From: Gibbula magus
Taxonomy: Eukaryota; Mollusca; Gastropoda; Trochida; Trochidae
Length of the DNA stretch: 64,000 nucleotides
Assembly (NCBI GenBank): GCA_936450465.1
Contig: OW388305.1
Location: forward strand, 41,554,687-41,618,686
Direction of reading: 5' to 3'
Positions 21,955-33,099 of this stretch are shown here, piece by piece. Positions within the stretch are counted from its first letter, which is position 1. Each line of letters begins with the position of its first letter. The translations under genes and the position numbers were made by a program. A model generated the notes under the pieces. That model searched no databases. It had not been told where the DNA came from and saw nothing but the letters and a program-made list of their open reading frames with translations.

Positions 21955-22537
21955 CGAGATTAAAGTCGTCCGACTTCAGACACTGAAACAGAAGCAGCTT
22001 CTGATTGAATCAAGAAGGAGAAAAAAACTGCAAGAGAGAGAAACCCTGACAAATGACATATGCTTTTATGGTTTCTGGCAAACAGTACAAGAAGTGGACA
22101 TAAAACTCACAGAAATTAGGACTAAGGGAGAGAAGAAGAAGGCTGTTCAAAAGCAACTCAATTTCAGAAAGAAGGTACTACGGCAGCAAACTTCAGATCC
22201 AGGATTATTTTCATTCAGCAAGAAAGTGGGTGGGAAAAGCAAGCAACATCCTCTAGAAGTAATGATCACAAACCTAAAACAGCTAATTGTGGAAGCTTGC
22301 AGCATACCAGGGGGACAAGATGAAAAAAGAGGAACACATGGACCTCTACTTGTTGGGAAATATATTGAGCACAAGTTCGGGGATGGGATAACATACAAAG
22401 GAAGAGTCATTTCTGTGGTGCCCGGATACCCATCATGGTACAATGTGAAATATATGGATGATGACAATTTGTATGTTTATGACCTGATGGTTGATTACAA
22501 TTCAGGAGACCTTCGGATCGTGATGGATTCACAATAA
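21899..22537 (+). CDS. Transposase-like protein, C terminus with Spindlin-like domain
   Basis: 212-codon frame, coding from the G run at 21919 onward. Lys/Arg-rich helix (LQTLKQKQLLIESRRRKK), then LEVMITNLKQLIVEACSIPG, and last GKYIEHKFGDGITYKGRVIS / VVPGYPSWYNVKYMDDD / YDLMVDYNSGDLRIV. The order G-x-x-I-x-H, W/Y-K-G-x-V-x-x-V-P-x-x-P, Y-x-V-K-Y, Y-x-L, D matches one Spin/Ssty (Spindlin, Tudor-like) repeat. In Spindlins, stacked repeats read histone H3 methyl-lysine; here there is one repeat, so histone reading is inferred only. Ends at TAA 22535-22537. Confidence 0.6.
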   Translation: MDSSKHGGKIQKLFKARLDEIKVVRLQTLKQKQLLIESRRRKKLQERETLTNDICFYGFWQTVQEVDIKLTEIRTKGEKKKAVQKQLNFRKKVLRQQTSDPGLFSFSKKVGGKSKQHPLEVMITNLKQLIVEACSIPGGQDEKRGTHGPLLVGKYIEHKFGDGITYKGRVISVVPGYPSWYNVKYMDDDNLYVYDLMVDYNSGDLRIVMDSQ

Positions 22538-22601
22538 CTGATGAACATGAGAAAGACTGTTGACCCCTAAGATGTATATATTCATGACCAGTGAACCAGA
22601 A
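22234..22601 (+). repeat. 368-bp block, copy 1 of an apparently identical pair
   Basis: Read base by base it matches 51789-52156 without a difference that I can see. It covers the Spindlin-like domain, the stop codon and 64 nt downstream. The flanks diverge abruptly on both sides. Confidence 0.9.
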
Positions 22602-22724
22602 GTTCAGACGTTGTTCATATTTGATGCTGTCAACGTTTTCATAATAAGAGATCACATAAATATATGGAACATCATACTTGTTTATTTGTATCGTTTGTAT
22701 TTGAGAAACTGTCATGGAATTGGA

Positions 22725-22870
22725 GGAACAACGAGCTCGAAGAACGAGAAAGGTGATTTCTGCAGTGTCCCAACACTCACACAGAATGTGTTTAACGGAG
22801 AGGGGACAATGACAAGGTATACACTCCGGGGGATCTTCCACCTTTTAGCTCCTGAGGTGAACATGTTGTC
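22725..22870 (-). pseudogene. Non-LTR retrotransposon C-terminal relic (CCHC motif)
   Basis: The minus strand encodes EDPPECIPCHCPLSVKHILC followed by ECWDTAEI. The pattern P-x-C-x-x-C-x-x-P-L-S/T-V-K/E-H-I-L-x-x-C is the C-terminal zinc-binding end of I/Jockey-type LINE polyproteins. Nothing of RT or RNase H remains in frame. A short fragment abutting the 3' side of the transposase-like gene. Confidence 0.55.
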
Positions 22871-22940
22871 AGGAGGAACTATTGGTGTTATCTCAAACTA
22901 TGATGTGTACACTGAGATGCTTTTAATGGGGACATAATTT

Positions 22941-23841
22941 GTTAAGAGGTACCCGCAATTCCACACAGCAAAATACAACACTTTTATTTCTATATCTGTT
23001 CAAGAACATTTGGGTTGATGAAGTCGCTTTTTCAAAACGGTTTTGGCCCAGAATGTTTGGCATTTACCATTAAAATTCATAAAATGTAGAATTTGATTAA
23101 TGAAAGATGCTGTCAACATAAATAACCCTCTTGGACTTAAATTTGTTGACTCGCCGTTAATGTAGAACACGCCAAAAAGCCATTTTCGGCTCTCCTAAGG
23201 ATATTTAAAGACGACGAGTTCTTGAAAGGTATGTTTCTCAGGAACATGAACATATACTGTTTTTAAATTTCAAATTTAGTGTTTGTTTGCTTCTGAAGAC
23301 ATGCTGTATCTTATTCAGTCGTGTTTTACCACTCATGAATTGGATTATTTTGTATTTTGTTATGGTAACGTTCCTTTTGTGGTTGATTGCAGTTCGGGAC
23401 ACTAATATGATAATGAAATTTGAAATGTGGATTAATTTATGTCTCTGATCAAGCTTTTTTATTTTTTATTTTTATCAGTTTCCATGAGGACAGTGTTGCA
23501 GGTACTGACATATTGCTGATAACATAGTTTTATATAAACTATAAGAGAATAAACAATGATATAGAGAATTAATGAATCGACGACCACAAATCCAATCACT
23601 TACCATTCCACAACAGAAAAGCAGTTGTGATCAACAAAATCAATTAACAACCTGGCGTCTCTGACCATTCGTCCAATAGGCCAGCAACTGATAATCAATT
23701 TGACCTCATGACATAGACTTGAGTTAAATTACCTAAATATTCACACTGTGTGGTAAATGTACAAATTTACATGTATAATCATTAATGTTGTTACAAATCT
23801 TGGAAATGTAAGTCACCATAATGGACCACAAAAAAGCTTAC
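22941..23841. other. No gene recognised
   Basis: AT-rich, no long frames or repeats. It may be the first intron downstream (leftward) of the signal-peptide exon at 23842-23893. Confidence 0.45.
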
Positions 23842-23893
23842 CGTGAACAGAAGTTATAAGAAGTAGACCCAGGAAAATCAGACTTCCTATCAT
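23842..23893 (-). CDS. Signal-peptide first exon, FTP lectin-like family (copy 3)
   Basis: Minus-strand ATG at 23893 opens MIGSLIFLGLLLITSVHG and meets the donor GTAAGC: again exactly 52 nt, phase 1, as in the exons at 6717 and 8116. The sequence is divergent from those two, but the length, phase and position of the final Gly codon are the same. The hydrophobic core is strong. No matching downstream lectin exon is visible to the left before 4.0 kb, so the remainder of this gene is either lost, displaced by the 18.9-22.5-kb element, or not recognisable to me. Confidence 0.6.
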
Positions 23894-24289
23894 CGTGGAT
23901 GTTCAAGAAACCAATTTAAGCGCATTCATATCATTTGTGTAACTACTGCAAAGTATAAGTATATGACTCTTGTTTATCTGTATCTAAGCGTTTCTAGCTG
24001 ATGTGTCACATGACTGCCGTTTTTATCATCCATTATCGTTGTTTGAAGTTTTGTAAAAGAAGAAGAATGAATAACTCAATCCTCTCTTGACTAAACGCAC
24101 AAGTAGTCTCCTGTTTCGGACCATCTCGGTGTAATGGGTACATTCCCTTGTTAACTTACTCGATGTAATGCTTTAAAAGACGAGAGATAAATATTTAATT
24201 AAATTCTGAAATAAAATTGTGTGGTAACTAAGTGGCCATTAGCAAAACCATTTATGATGATGTTGCCTGGTTTCAGATGCACAGGGTGT
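23894..24289. promoter_or_regulatory. Presumed upstream region of signal-peptide exon; no site assigned
   Basis: Sequence 5' of the minus-strand start. I see no convincing TATA box at the usual distance; listed only because a promoter would have to lie here. Confidence 0.2.
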
Positions 24290-24790
24290 ATAGGTGTGAA
24301 CACAGTTTAATTCCAGCCGTTCTTAAAACTTCCGGCAAAAGGTTTTTCTAGCGCTACGATGCCAGAAATGATGTGCTATTGATTCAGGTTCTGCTGCACA
24401 GAAAGTACATACATTATTTTCAACAAGGTGCATTTTGCTCAAATAGGTGTTTACAGGTAGGATTCTGTGAAGCAGTCTGATATGCATCCATCTTAATTTG
24501 GGATATAGAGTGGTTTGGAATGGTTTTTAAATGCCCAAGCCAGTTTATATTCATCAAAAACTCCTCTTCCCATTTCTCGATTATTTTTGGTCTTTCATTA
24601 TTATTACTTAATTGAAAGTAATAGTTTTTTTTCCATCCTTTTTTTACATGAGAAAAGATTACTAATACATAAGCATGTAAAGTCATCTAGTATAAAATCA
24701 TATGGTTTTTGTATGCCAAGAGTTTTGCGATATTTATCAACTGCTTTTAAGATTCAATGAATTTCAAGAAAATTTATCTTGAAAAAGACA

Positions 24791-26634
24791 TGACAAAAAT
24801 GTTCAAACGACATAAATTCACCATTATCATCCAACAAGCAAGATATATTAACAATGTCATGTTCATGGAACTTTTTAAGCATTTGTCATCAATAAGAATA
24901 TTTTTATTGAATAAAAGCGGCTCCCTGAGGAATTCTTCATATGTGCATGGTTTAGTATTTTCACTATATTTTGCAATAGCATTCATTGTATCTTTCCAAC
25001 ATATTTTAGAATTTGTTCTGAAAGACTCACCGGAAATTCACTACCATAGGTTAATACATTTAAGTCCTGTGGGCAATCATTGAAGAAAAGACTCTTCCAC
25101 TTCCTATCATAACCTCTGCAAAGTAATTTCCTCATGCATGTTATTTTCAAAGCATCAACATAAGCAAATATATCTATCATTCCAAGTCCTCCTTCAGCAA
25201 TAGGTTTACAAACCACTGACCACTTTATTTTGTCCGGCTTGTTATTCCAAGAGGAAGCTAAATAGAATGTTATTAACTGTTTAAGGAAATCTGTTGGTGG
25301 TTTGGGAAGGGTGAGAAAAAGGAAATTTAACCTAGAAATGATCAATGATTTTATTATAACAATTTTCCCTAGAGGAGTTTTGGTTCTTTTAATCCATCTT
25401 TTTATGATTTCTTCTATTTCGTAAATTTACTTTCAAAATTAAGTTTGATCATTTTAGTATGATCATTTGAAAATATTATTCCGTGAATCCTGAAGTTCCA
25501 ACGCAGATTTAAATCTGGTCTAAATTTCACCTCACTATTTCTAAAGCTTCCTATCCAGACAACTTCTGATTTATCATAATTGATTTTAAGCCCTGAAATT
25601 TGTGCATATAGGTCTAGAGTATAAATAACAGCTTCAATAGATTTGTTTGACCCATCTAGAATAAATTCAGTATCATCAGCATATTGGGCATTCAAATATT
25701 CAATGTCATCTATGACAAAAATGTTCAAACGACATAAATTCACCATTATCATCCAACAAGCAAGATATATTAACAATGTCATGTTCATGGAACTTTTTAC
25801 TATTTAAGCATTTGTCATCAATAAGAATATTTTTATCATATAAAAGCAGCTCCCTGAGGAATTCTTCATATGTGCATGGTTTAGTATTATAACTATATTT
25901 TGCAATAGCATTCATTGTATCTTTCCCAAAACTGTTTAGAATTTGTTTTGAAAGACTCACCGGAAATTCACTACCATAGGTTAATACATTTAAGTCCTGT
26001 GGGCAATCATTGAAGAAAAGACTCTTCCACTGCCTATCATAACCTCTGCAAAGTAATTTCCTCATGCATGTTATTTTCAAAGCATCAACATAAGCAAATA
26101 TATCTATCATTCCAAGTCCTCCTTCAGCAATAGGTTTACAAACCACTGACCGCTTTATTTTGTCAGGCTTGTTATCTCAGATGAAGCTAAATATAATTTT
26201 ATTTAATTTTTAAGGAAATCTGTTGGTGGGTTGGGAAGGGTGAGAAAAAGGAAATTTAACCTAGAAATGATCAATGATTTTATTATAACAATTTTCCCTA
26301 GAGGAGTTTTGATTCTTTTCATCCATCTTTTTATGATTTCTTCTATTTCTTAAATTTTACTTTCAAAATTAAGTTTGATCATTTGAAAATATTATTCCGT
26401 GAATCCTGAAGTTCCAACGCAGATTTAAATCTGGTCTAAATTTCACCTCATTATTTCTAGAGCTTCCTATCGAAACAACTTCTGATTTATCATAATTGAT
26501 TTTAAGCCCTGAAATTTGTGCATATAGGTCTAGAGTATAAATAACAGCTTCAAAAGATTTGTTTGACCCATCTAGAATAAATTCAGTATCATCAGCATAT
26601 TGGGCAATCAAATATTCAATGTCATCTATCATTA
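24791..26634 (-). repeat. 922-bp tandem duplication inside LINE ORF2
   Basis: Units 24791-25712 and 25713-26634 both run from TGACAAAAATGTTCAAACG to CAATGTCATCTA, covering the YADD region through the KPIAEGG segment. Consequently the YADD motif occurs twice (about 25690 and 26600). The two units differ by scattered substitutions and short indels, so the duplication is not recent. Confidence 0.9.
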
Positions 26635-27764
26635 TTCCTTAAATATCTTTATTTTTCTTCACTAGCGCTGATAAGATTTCTGCACATACAGAAATATATA
26701 TGGGGATAACGTATCACCTTGTCTGCAGCCCCGATGAATAGATATCCATGATGACATTTTTTCGTTTATTATCAGACTTATATTGAAACCCATTTAGAGA
26801 TACTGTCCCCAAATCCTGTTTGTTCTTCACTAATTATATTAGGGAGTACATTTTTAAATCTATTTGCAATAATGGAAGCTAGAAGTTTATATGAGGAGTT
26901 CAATAAAGTAATTGGGCGCCAATTATTCATAAATTGTCTTGGTTTATCTCCCTTTGGAATGCAGGTTATAATTCCTTGTTTCTGGGTAATAGACAAGTTG
27001 CCAGTTTCATAACTAAACTTTAGTGATCTAAATAGGAAGTCACCAAGGTCAATCCAGAAGAGCTTTAAAAATTCATAGAAGAAACCATTAAGAGTCTGGA
27101 CTCTTGTTATTTTTATTATTTCTTTAGTGCAAATAGGAGTTCTTCTTTAGTTATTGGTCCTTCGATACTGTCAGGATTGTCAACCTTACATACATCTTGC
27201 TCATTAAGAAAAGTATTAAGATCTATATCTTTTACTAAGTGTTCTTTTGATGAGTACATCTCATGATAATATTTTGTAGCTTCGTTCATGATATCATCCT
27301 CTGAAGTAATTAGTTTACCATTAGGCATTTCAAATTCTTTCATATTCTTACTGATATAAGTTGTTGTTTCTTGGTTACAAAAGTATTTACTGATGCATTC
27401 TCCTTCATCGATCCATTTACCTTTTGATCTAACTAGCATGCCGTCTAATTTCTTTTGACGCAGTTGTTGTAATTCCTGTTTTTTGTTTTCTAGTTCTTCA
27501 ACAGTTGTATATCCATAATTACTCTCAAGATATTCTTTTTCTACATTTAGCCTTTCTTCTTTTTTGTTCATCTCTCTTTTCTTGAAAGAAGTATAGGATA
27601 TTGATTTTTCCTCTAATTTTCATCAAAAGTGTCTCCAGGAAAAGGTGATCATTAATAGAGAATTCAATATCAGTATTAGAAATGTTATCCAAATTATCTA
27701 GATTGTAACCAATTGCAGCATATTCTTTCTTGGTTGAAAGAATAAGATTTTTAATTTCTTTCAC

Positions 27765-28030
27765 ATATTTCTTATCCTATAACAAGGAATTGTTAAACTT
27801 CCAGTATGTTGATCTCTTTGTGGATTCTTCCTTACTAAAACTGAAGCTAACCAGCGAATGATCTGTTCTATAACCTGGATTTATTTTTGCTTGGGATCTG
27901 ATTCGACAAATATTTTCTGACATAAGAAAAAGTCTAGCTTAGCTTGTTTAACAGGTTTTGTAGGCCGCCATGTGTATTGTCTTATTTCAGGATTACTATC
28001 TCTCCATATGTCAATAAGATTAAGTTCTCC
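27765..28030 (-). other. Degenerate LINE ORF2 endonuclease-RT linker
   Basis: No open frame longer than a few dozen codons, but the sequence is continuous with the flanking LINE coding segments and contains no sign of another insertion. Confidence 0.4.
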
Positions 28031-29013
28031 TATTAATTCTAGTAATGTTCTCCAGGGTTATTAACATTCTTATAGTTACTTGTATCTTTATCTTGATCAA
28101 GAGAGATGTTGAAATCGCCACCAATGAGACAGGACTCATTGCCAAATTCTTTAAATTTGGTTAATATCATCATATAAAAATCTGGCGAGTCAGAATTTGG
28201 GCCATAAATATTACCAACAGACATTCTGCAGCCATTTAGTGTAATATCAATCAGAATAAAGTTACCAGATTCATGTTTATAAACTTGGTGTATGTTATAT
28301 TCAGGTGTTTTTTTTTAAAAAGAAAGGCTACTCCTCTAGACTGACTTGAATGACAATTGAGAATAATTTCACATTGATCTAAAAAATGTGTCCTCTTAAA
28401 AAGTAAAGTGTGTCTTAAATTAGACATAGTGAACAAATTTTGGCTCGTAAAAAGTTAAAGACATCTCTCCTCTTCTCTAAATTACCAATTCAATGATCTA
28501 CAGGAGAAAATGCTATTCATTTCTACATGATACACAATATATTTGTTTTACCATAACAAAGAGAGACACAGACATACCATACACACTCCTAACATACCTG
28601 AAACTTAAATACAAGAATCGAGTCTCACGCAAACTGCCTGGTGATCATATATTAGTGTTTTTGGTATTTGCTCGATAAGAACAACATACTAAGAACGTTC
28701 ACATACCTAGTGAGTCCTAAAACAAACAATTTTGCTGGCTCCTGCCTGGACCGGAAGTAAACAGAAAAACACAGCAACTCCTGGCATCGACATAAAGCAA
28801 AAACTCATTGCATTGTCTATTATGTGTGCCGAAACCTGGCTAAACTAAACCACAATGGCATCTGGGAAGAAAGTGCACGTGTTTACGCCGTAGTAAGCAG
28901 GTAAGTACCAGCTGAAAGTTTAGTTTCTGTAACAGTTTCATCCACGGAAGGGGTCCTCCAGTTTAATTTTCCTCAATTCAGAGTCCCTCGTCTGTCTATA
29001 TTGAAGAAAGACG

Positions 29014-29697
29014 TTAATTCCCCGTTCCATAATGAACTTGATAGGTTTCCCTCTTTATCTTGGCCCTAGCCGCCAGTTTACTCCGAAGTTTCTTTAAGAT
29101 GACTGGAAGGTCTGTACGGATGGACGTTTTCCGACTTCTGAGGGTTGCCCCTTGCTTGAAGCTGGCACTAAAGACACGCTTTCTGTCCGACATTTTTATG
29201 AATTTAACTATCACCGGGCCGGGGCCAGATGACGACCATGTTAGGTCAGTCCCGAACCGGGGCAAACAATGAGCATTCACCAAAAGCATGTTCGATACAT
29301 TTTCCACTCCTATAGCGTCCATTAGTTTTCTAGCTGACATTTCGGGGTCTTCTGATGTGGGGGTAGCATAAATGAGTAGGTTCATTTTCCGGCTATACAA
29401 CACCTGAGTCAGAAAAGGACGGTCAAACTCCTTGCGTAGGTTAGTCATGTCATCCTCCATTTTCTTCATAGCTTGTTTGTTTTCTTCTATTTGGACAGAA
29501 TTAAATTCCACACTTTCAATCACATTGTCAGTTTTGGTTCTGAGCTCCGCAATTTCAACTTTGAGTGCACCAATTTCTTTATCAGAACATTCATTTTTCA
29601 TAAATATGTCATTGCCTGTGAATATATTATTTTTCGGATCTATACTTACTTTTGCCCATGAGTTTATATCTGCAAACGATTTCCGTGCTTTATGCAC
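29014..29697 (-). CDS. LINE ORF1 protein (L1 ORF1p-like, RNA-binding)
   Basis: 227 codons, uninterrupted. Residues 35-95 form a coiled coil (EIGALKVEIAELRTKTDNVI...). Then YSRKMNLLIYATP, ARKLMDAIGVENV, VNAHCLPRFG, GPGPVIVKFIKMSDRKRVF and IRTDLPVILKKLRSKL follow. This is the RRM plus C-terminal domain layout of L1/Tx1 ORF1p (Transposase_22-like), which trimerises and coats LINE RNA. It is the only intact frame of this LINE. The start at 29697 is the first Met and residues before the coiled coil are unconserved. Confidence 0.75.
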   Translation of the reverse strand: MHKARKSFADINSWAKVSIDPKNNIFTGNDIFMKNECSDKEIGALKVEIAELRTKTDNVIESVEFNSVQIEENKQAMKKMEDDMTNLRKEFDRPFLTQVLYSRKMNLLIYATPTSEDPEMSARKLMDAIGVENVSNMLLVNAHCLPRFGTDLTWSSSGPGPVIVKFIKMSDRKRVFSASFKQGATLRSRKTSIRTDLPVILKKLRSKLAARAKIKRETYQVHYGTGN

Positions 29698-29752
29698 TAA
29701 ATATTCACATAAACCTGAAATGACATATGGAAGCTTTTAACTTTTTTTTCAG

Positions 29753-30006
29753 TAATATCTGCCTCTGATGTTACATATGTTCAATCTTGCAATACCAACG
29801 TCACCTTCACCCTTGGACCCGTCCCTATGGAAACACTGATGGAGATGGAAGTCCTCAGTGAAAGATCCCGGGTTGAATGCATACAGAAATGTTACCGTCT
29901 GATCCTGTGTATGGCTGCTGAATACAAGAACCCAAATTGCACTCTGTGGAGAACAGGCAGTTCAGGACGCGCTGAGTCACGTTACATGTGGAGGAGGAAA
30001 ACTTAA
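29753..30006 (+). CDS. PAN/Apple-like domain, terminal exon
   Basis: Preceded by a strong acceptor (CTTTTTTTTCAG) and closed by TAA at 30004-30006. The phase-1 reading frame encodes about 84 residues: SDVTYVQSCNTNVTF, LSERSRVECIQKCYR, LILCMAAEYKNPNCTLW. The cysteine pattern C...S-x-x-x-C-x-x-x-C-x(5)-C-x-A-x-x-Y-x-x-x-x-C-x-L is that of PAN_1/Apple domains, extracellular adhesion modules. Five cysteines are placed as in the family. It is the plus-strand counterpart to the lectin exons; phase 1 would fit a 52-nt-type signal exon, but none is found on this strand. The LINE at 24.3-29.7 kb occupies the expected upstream intron. Confidence 0.6.
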
Positions 30007-32076
30007 AGGAACACATTTACGAGATGATGAAGGCTGGTAGGAGAATATGACAAAATTTAGATGACTGGATAAGAGGTTAGAGTTAGGATTGCTATGGAAA
30101 TGTTATTGTAGGAACATTTTTGAGTTGAGCAACTGCTGACCATTTGTGGCGGAGGTCAGACAATAATTGGCCAAAAACACTTTTTACCACATAAAAGTAG
30201 TTTTAAAAGTGTTTGACATAAACTTGAAAAATGTTCTCCATATAATTAATTATAACAGTTTAAGTGAGTTGGGATTCGACTCAAGGAAATACGTTTGTAG
30301 CTTTTGACACACGAATTGTTGTGTTTTGATCAACATCTCGTATTTTCACAAATATATAATTAATACAGTTTTAAAGAATTATGTATAGAATATTTTCAAA
30401 TGGCTTCGTTTGATTTTTTCACCACGTTGATCTTGTACTGCAATTGTGCCATTGTCCTTAAATTAGTATATTAAGATTGTCATTGTTTGAAATATTGTCA
30501 CAATTCATTAGGGTTTGCCATAAGAGATTGAATGAAGCTATGCTATTTTAGAATATTTCAAATAGTCTATAATGTCTTTTATATAAAACTGTCAGAACAT
30601 TTAGGGTTATAAAACTAATTTAAGAGTTTTCCGCTTTAATCATAATATTGCTGTATATTTTATATTAAGTTATTTTGGACTACTTTGTGGACTAAACAAT
30701 GTTGCATATTTGTTTTGATTCCTATTCGCAAACATAAATTGTTCTCACAAAATATTGCCATAAAATTTCGATTTCTGGTTTCCATCTCTGCTTAAAACAT
30801 GCATGTTATCTTAACTTTTAAGTTGCGTTTGTGAAATGTTTGTGATTGATTGTCATGCCATCAGTTTTTAAATGGGCACGTGTTGTATATAACATACCCA
30901 GACAAAACTTTGTATAAAAACAAAATTCTTGTTCATGCATCCAATGAACAGTGATCCAAAGCTGAGACCTCGTAGGAACATTCATTATATTCGAAAATGA
31001 ATTAAATTTCAATTTTAATTCTCATGAAATTATTGTCTAAGATACCTCACCTTTAAATTGTTGTCGCAAAATATTGGTAAGTGAGTTCGATTTCTGGGTA
31101 TCATCTCTCCTTAAAACGTCTATTAGACTAGAATGTTATGATGTGTTACCGTTGCGTTGTGAAAAATTGGTGAGTGGTTGTCATGCAATGAGTTTTTAAA
31201 TGTTCTTGTGTATCTGAAACCCTGACACATCTTTTTATCAGGACTTTCACTTACAAATCTTTGTATCTTCATGAAGAACTAATTTTGAATTTGTCCTGAA
31301 TATTACAAAAAAGCATTACTTTAACGTTTAATGTTTGTCCTTTATTTTGGACACTGTCTGTTATGATGCAAACTTAGCGGTAATAAATTACTGTTGTTTT
31401 TTAATATATAGAAATATATGTATATAAATATATGTCAGATATAACAGGATATGTCAAAACTGATAGCAAACAATCAATTTAGCAATAATGATGATAATAA
31501 TGATGACAATTGTAACATGATTTCGGTGTATCCTTGATTCTGATTGGTTGATTTGCCTATGTTGAATGACAATGAATACCCGCAAATTACTTGGGGCGAA
31601 TCACCGCGAACATATACATCGTTGTTCACAAGATTCGGCCCGACTCAAAATTTATGTGTTCTATTTCTCTTAATATGTGCTCCTTACTCAAATTTGACAG
31701 GTGGCATTGTCATTTTCTAACTTGTGTATAGCAGTATAGGTCACAAATAACTCTCAAAATTTAATTAGTTTCAAGTAATTAAATGTTAGGGTAAGGGCAA
31801 GTTTAAGATTTTTATTCCTAGATCTTTTGCTGTGTTGATGTCGTAGATAAATGTTTATCGCCATCTAAAAGGATACGTTGAGGTGACACTGTTTGAGCTT
31901 ATGTGTAAATTGTTGCTAATGTACATATTAGGCCGAGTATTTACATTTGTTTGACCTAACCACACCTCTTACAAAAATGGAACAGTCGCAAAGTCCTTTC
32001 CACTCAGAGATAGGTACGCAAAAAGAGAGTTCGTTTCATAACGCCTGATAACTAATGGTCATGTGACAATATCGAT
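30007..32076. other. No gene recognised
   Basis: Presumably 3' UTR of the PAN-like exon at the start, then AT-rich DNA without frames. No polyadenylation signal can be assigned with confidence. Confidence 0.45.
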
Positions 32077-32231
32077 AAATAATTGCGTTTGTAAAATTTC
32101 CGGGATTCATTGCTATTCAACATCCGAAAATTTCAGCGTTTAAAACATCCGGCTAACGCCGTCGGTTTTATACTAAATATGCGGGTGTTGAATAGCAATG
32201 AATCCCGAAAATTTTACAAACGCAACTATTT
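32077..32231. mobile_element. Foldback element of about 155 bp
   Basis: Left arm GCGTTTGTAAAATTTCCGGG-ATTCATTGCTATTCAACA and right arm TGTTGAATAGCAATGAATCC-CGAAAATTTTACAAACGC are nearly perfect inverted copies of about 45 bp around a 55-bp centre. Non-coding; a MITE-like insertion or hairpin. No target duplication is obvious. Confidence 0.8.
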
Positions 32232-32411
32232 GGTTTAAACATATTTTATTCACAAAGAATCGGATTGGGTACAAGTTGTCCAACTTAGAACACCCTCTCC
32301 TTGGTATATACATTGTACAAAAATATAATATTCATTTTGGTAAAGACAACATATACTGAACAGAGAAAAGGAAATGTAAGAGTCAAGATTGACACATACT
32401 AAACATGCATA

Positions 32412-32804
32412 TTATACAAATCGTTTGGTCTCGTGAATATAAGATTGAACTAACTTAAATATCATTACATTTTGACAAAATGACAGGTCTGCACTTCCCT
32501 CTAAAACTAATTTCAGATTTATTAAAACATTTGTTGAGCTGAGAACGCGCTTTATTGACATAATGAGTTTCTCCCTCTGATTGTGATACATTGAACATTC
32601 AAAAAAGAAGTGATAGGTATTTTCAACATAACCGCATACACATTGCGGATCACTTTTAATTCCAATTTTACACAAGTCAAAGTTTAATGAGCTGACTGCA
32701 TATCGTAACTTTGTATGTAGTATGTTCAGTTTTCTTTTACCACATGAAAAATAGCGAGGTGCATGGTCATATTTATCAATAATAGATGTTTTAAAAGTAC
32801 GCAA
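32412..32804 (-). pseudogene. LINE C-terminal fragment
   Basis: 130 codons encoding KRKLNILHTKLRYAVSSLNF, DPQCVCGYVENTYHFFFECS and MYHNQREKL. The signature K-L-N-x-L-x-x-K-L-R...S-L-N-x-D-L followed by C-x-C-G-x-x-E-x-x-x-H-F-F-F-x-C is the end of a non-LTR retrotransposon polyprotein that lacks a C-terminal RNase H. The frame is open, but RT and endonuclease are missing, so it is a 5'-truncated copy. Confidence 0.7.
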
Positions 32805-33099
32805 CTATTTATATTATAAGGGATCATAGTTTTATTTACTTTTGCCATTAGCAATGTTACGTTTGATTTCCTGAATTGTTGGATTTTCACATTCATTAAT
32901 TCATTCATAAATATTGAGTGTGCTGTTTTTACTGTCGTTAATTTTTCAATATAAAAATGATAACAAACTGATTTTGTTTATATCAAATAGTGATTGGACG
33001 AAGTATTGACTCAACGTATTCCTCTTTGGAGCAAAACCATTAATAAAAATTAATATTCATTGTAATCATTTTGGTTTTTGTTGTACTGAAATACTGTAA

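Larger units (their letters stand above)
24313..28545 (-). pseudogene. LINE ORF2 (APE endonuclease - reverse transcriptase), broken
   Basis: Reading right to left: KRRDVFNFLRAK and FKRTHFLDQCEI (endonuclease start, degenerate LQ-E-T-H motif), NIYGPNSDSPDFY and LIGGDFNISLD (APE core G-G-D-F-N), KGKWIDEGECISKYF, TCIPKGDKPRQFMNNWRPIT and LLNSSYKLLASIIANRF (RT palm start), YADDTEFIL (RT active site), KWSVVCKPIAEGGLGMIDI, EKWEEEFLMNINW and CTFCAAEPESIAHHFW (C-terminal zinc knuckle). These are hallmarks of L1/Tx1-clade ORF2. Multiple stops and frameshifts plus an internal duplication inactivate it. Confidence 0.85.
24290..29745 (-). mobile_element. L1/Tx1-like LINE, degenerate
   Basis: ORF1 at the right and ORF2 (endonuclease, RT, C-terminal knuckle) to the left on the minus strand, in the normal order. 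The 5' end lies near 29700-29745, directly before the acceptor of the PAN-like exon. The 3' end is near 24290; no clear poly-A or TSD was found. Many stops and frameshifts make ORF2 non-functional. Confidence 0.85.

Noticed and set aside
28860..28910. Plus-strand ATG followed by a GTAAGTACC donor as a first exon
   Set aside because: The frame hits TAG before the donor and the stretch lies within the LINE between ORF1 and ORF2.
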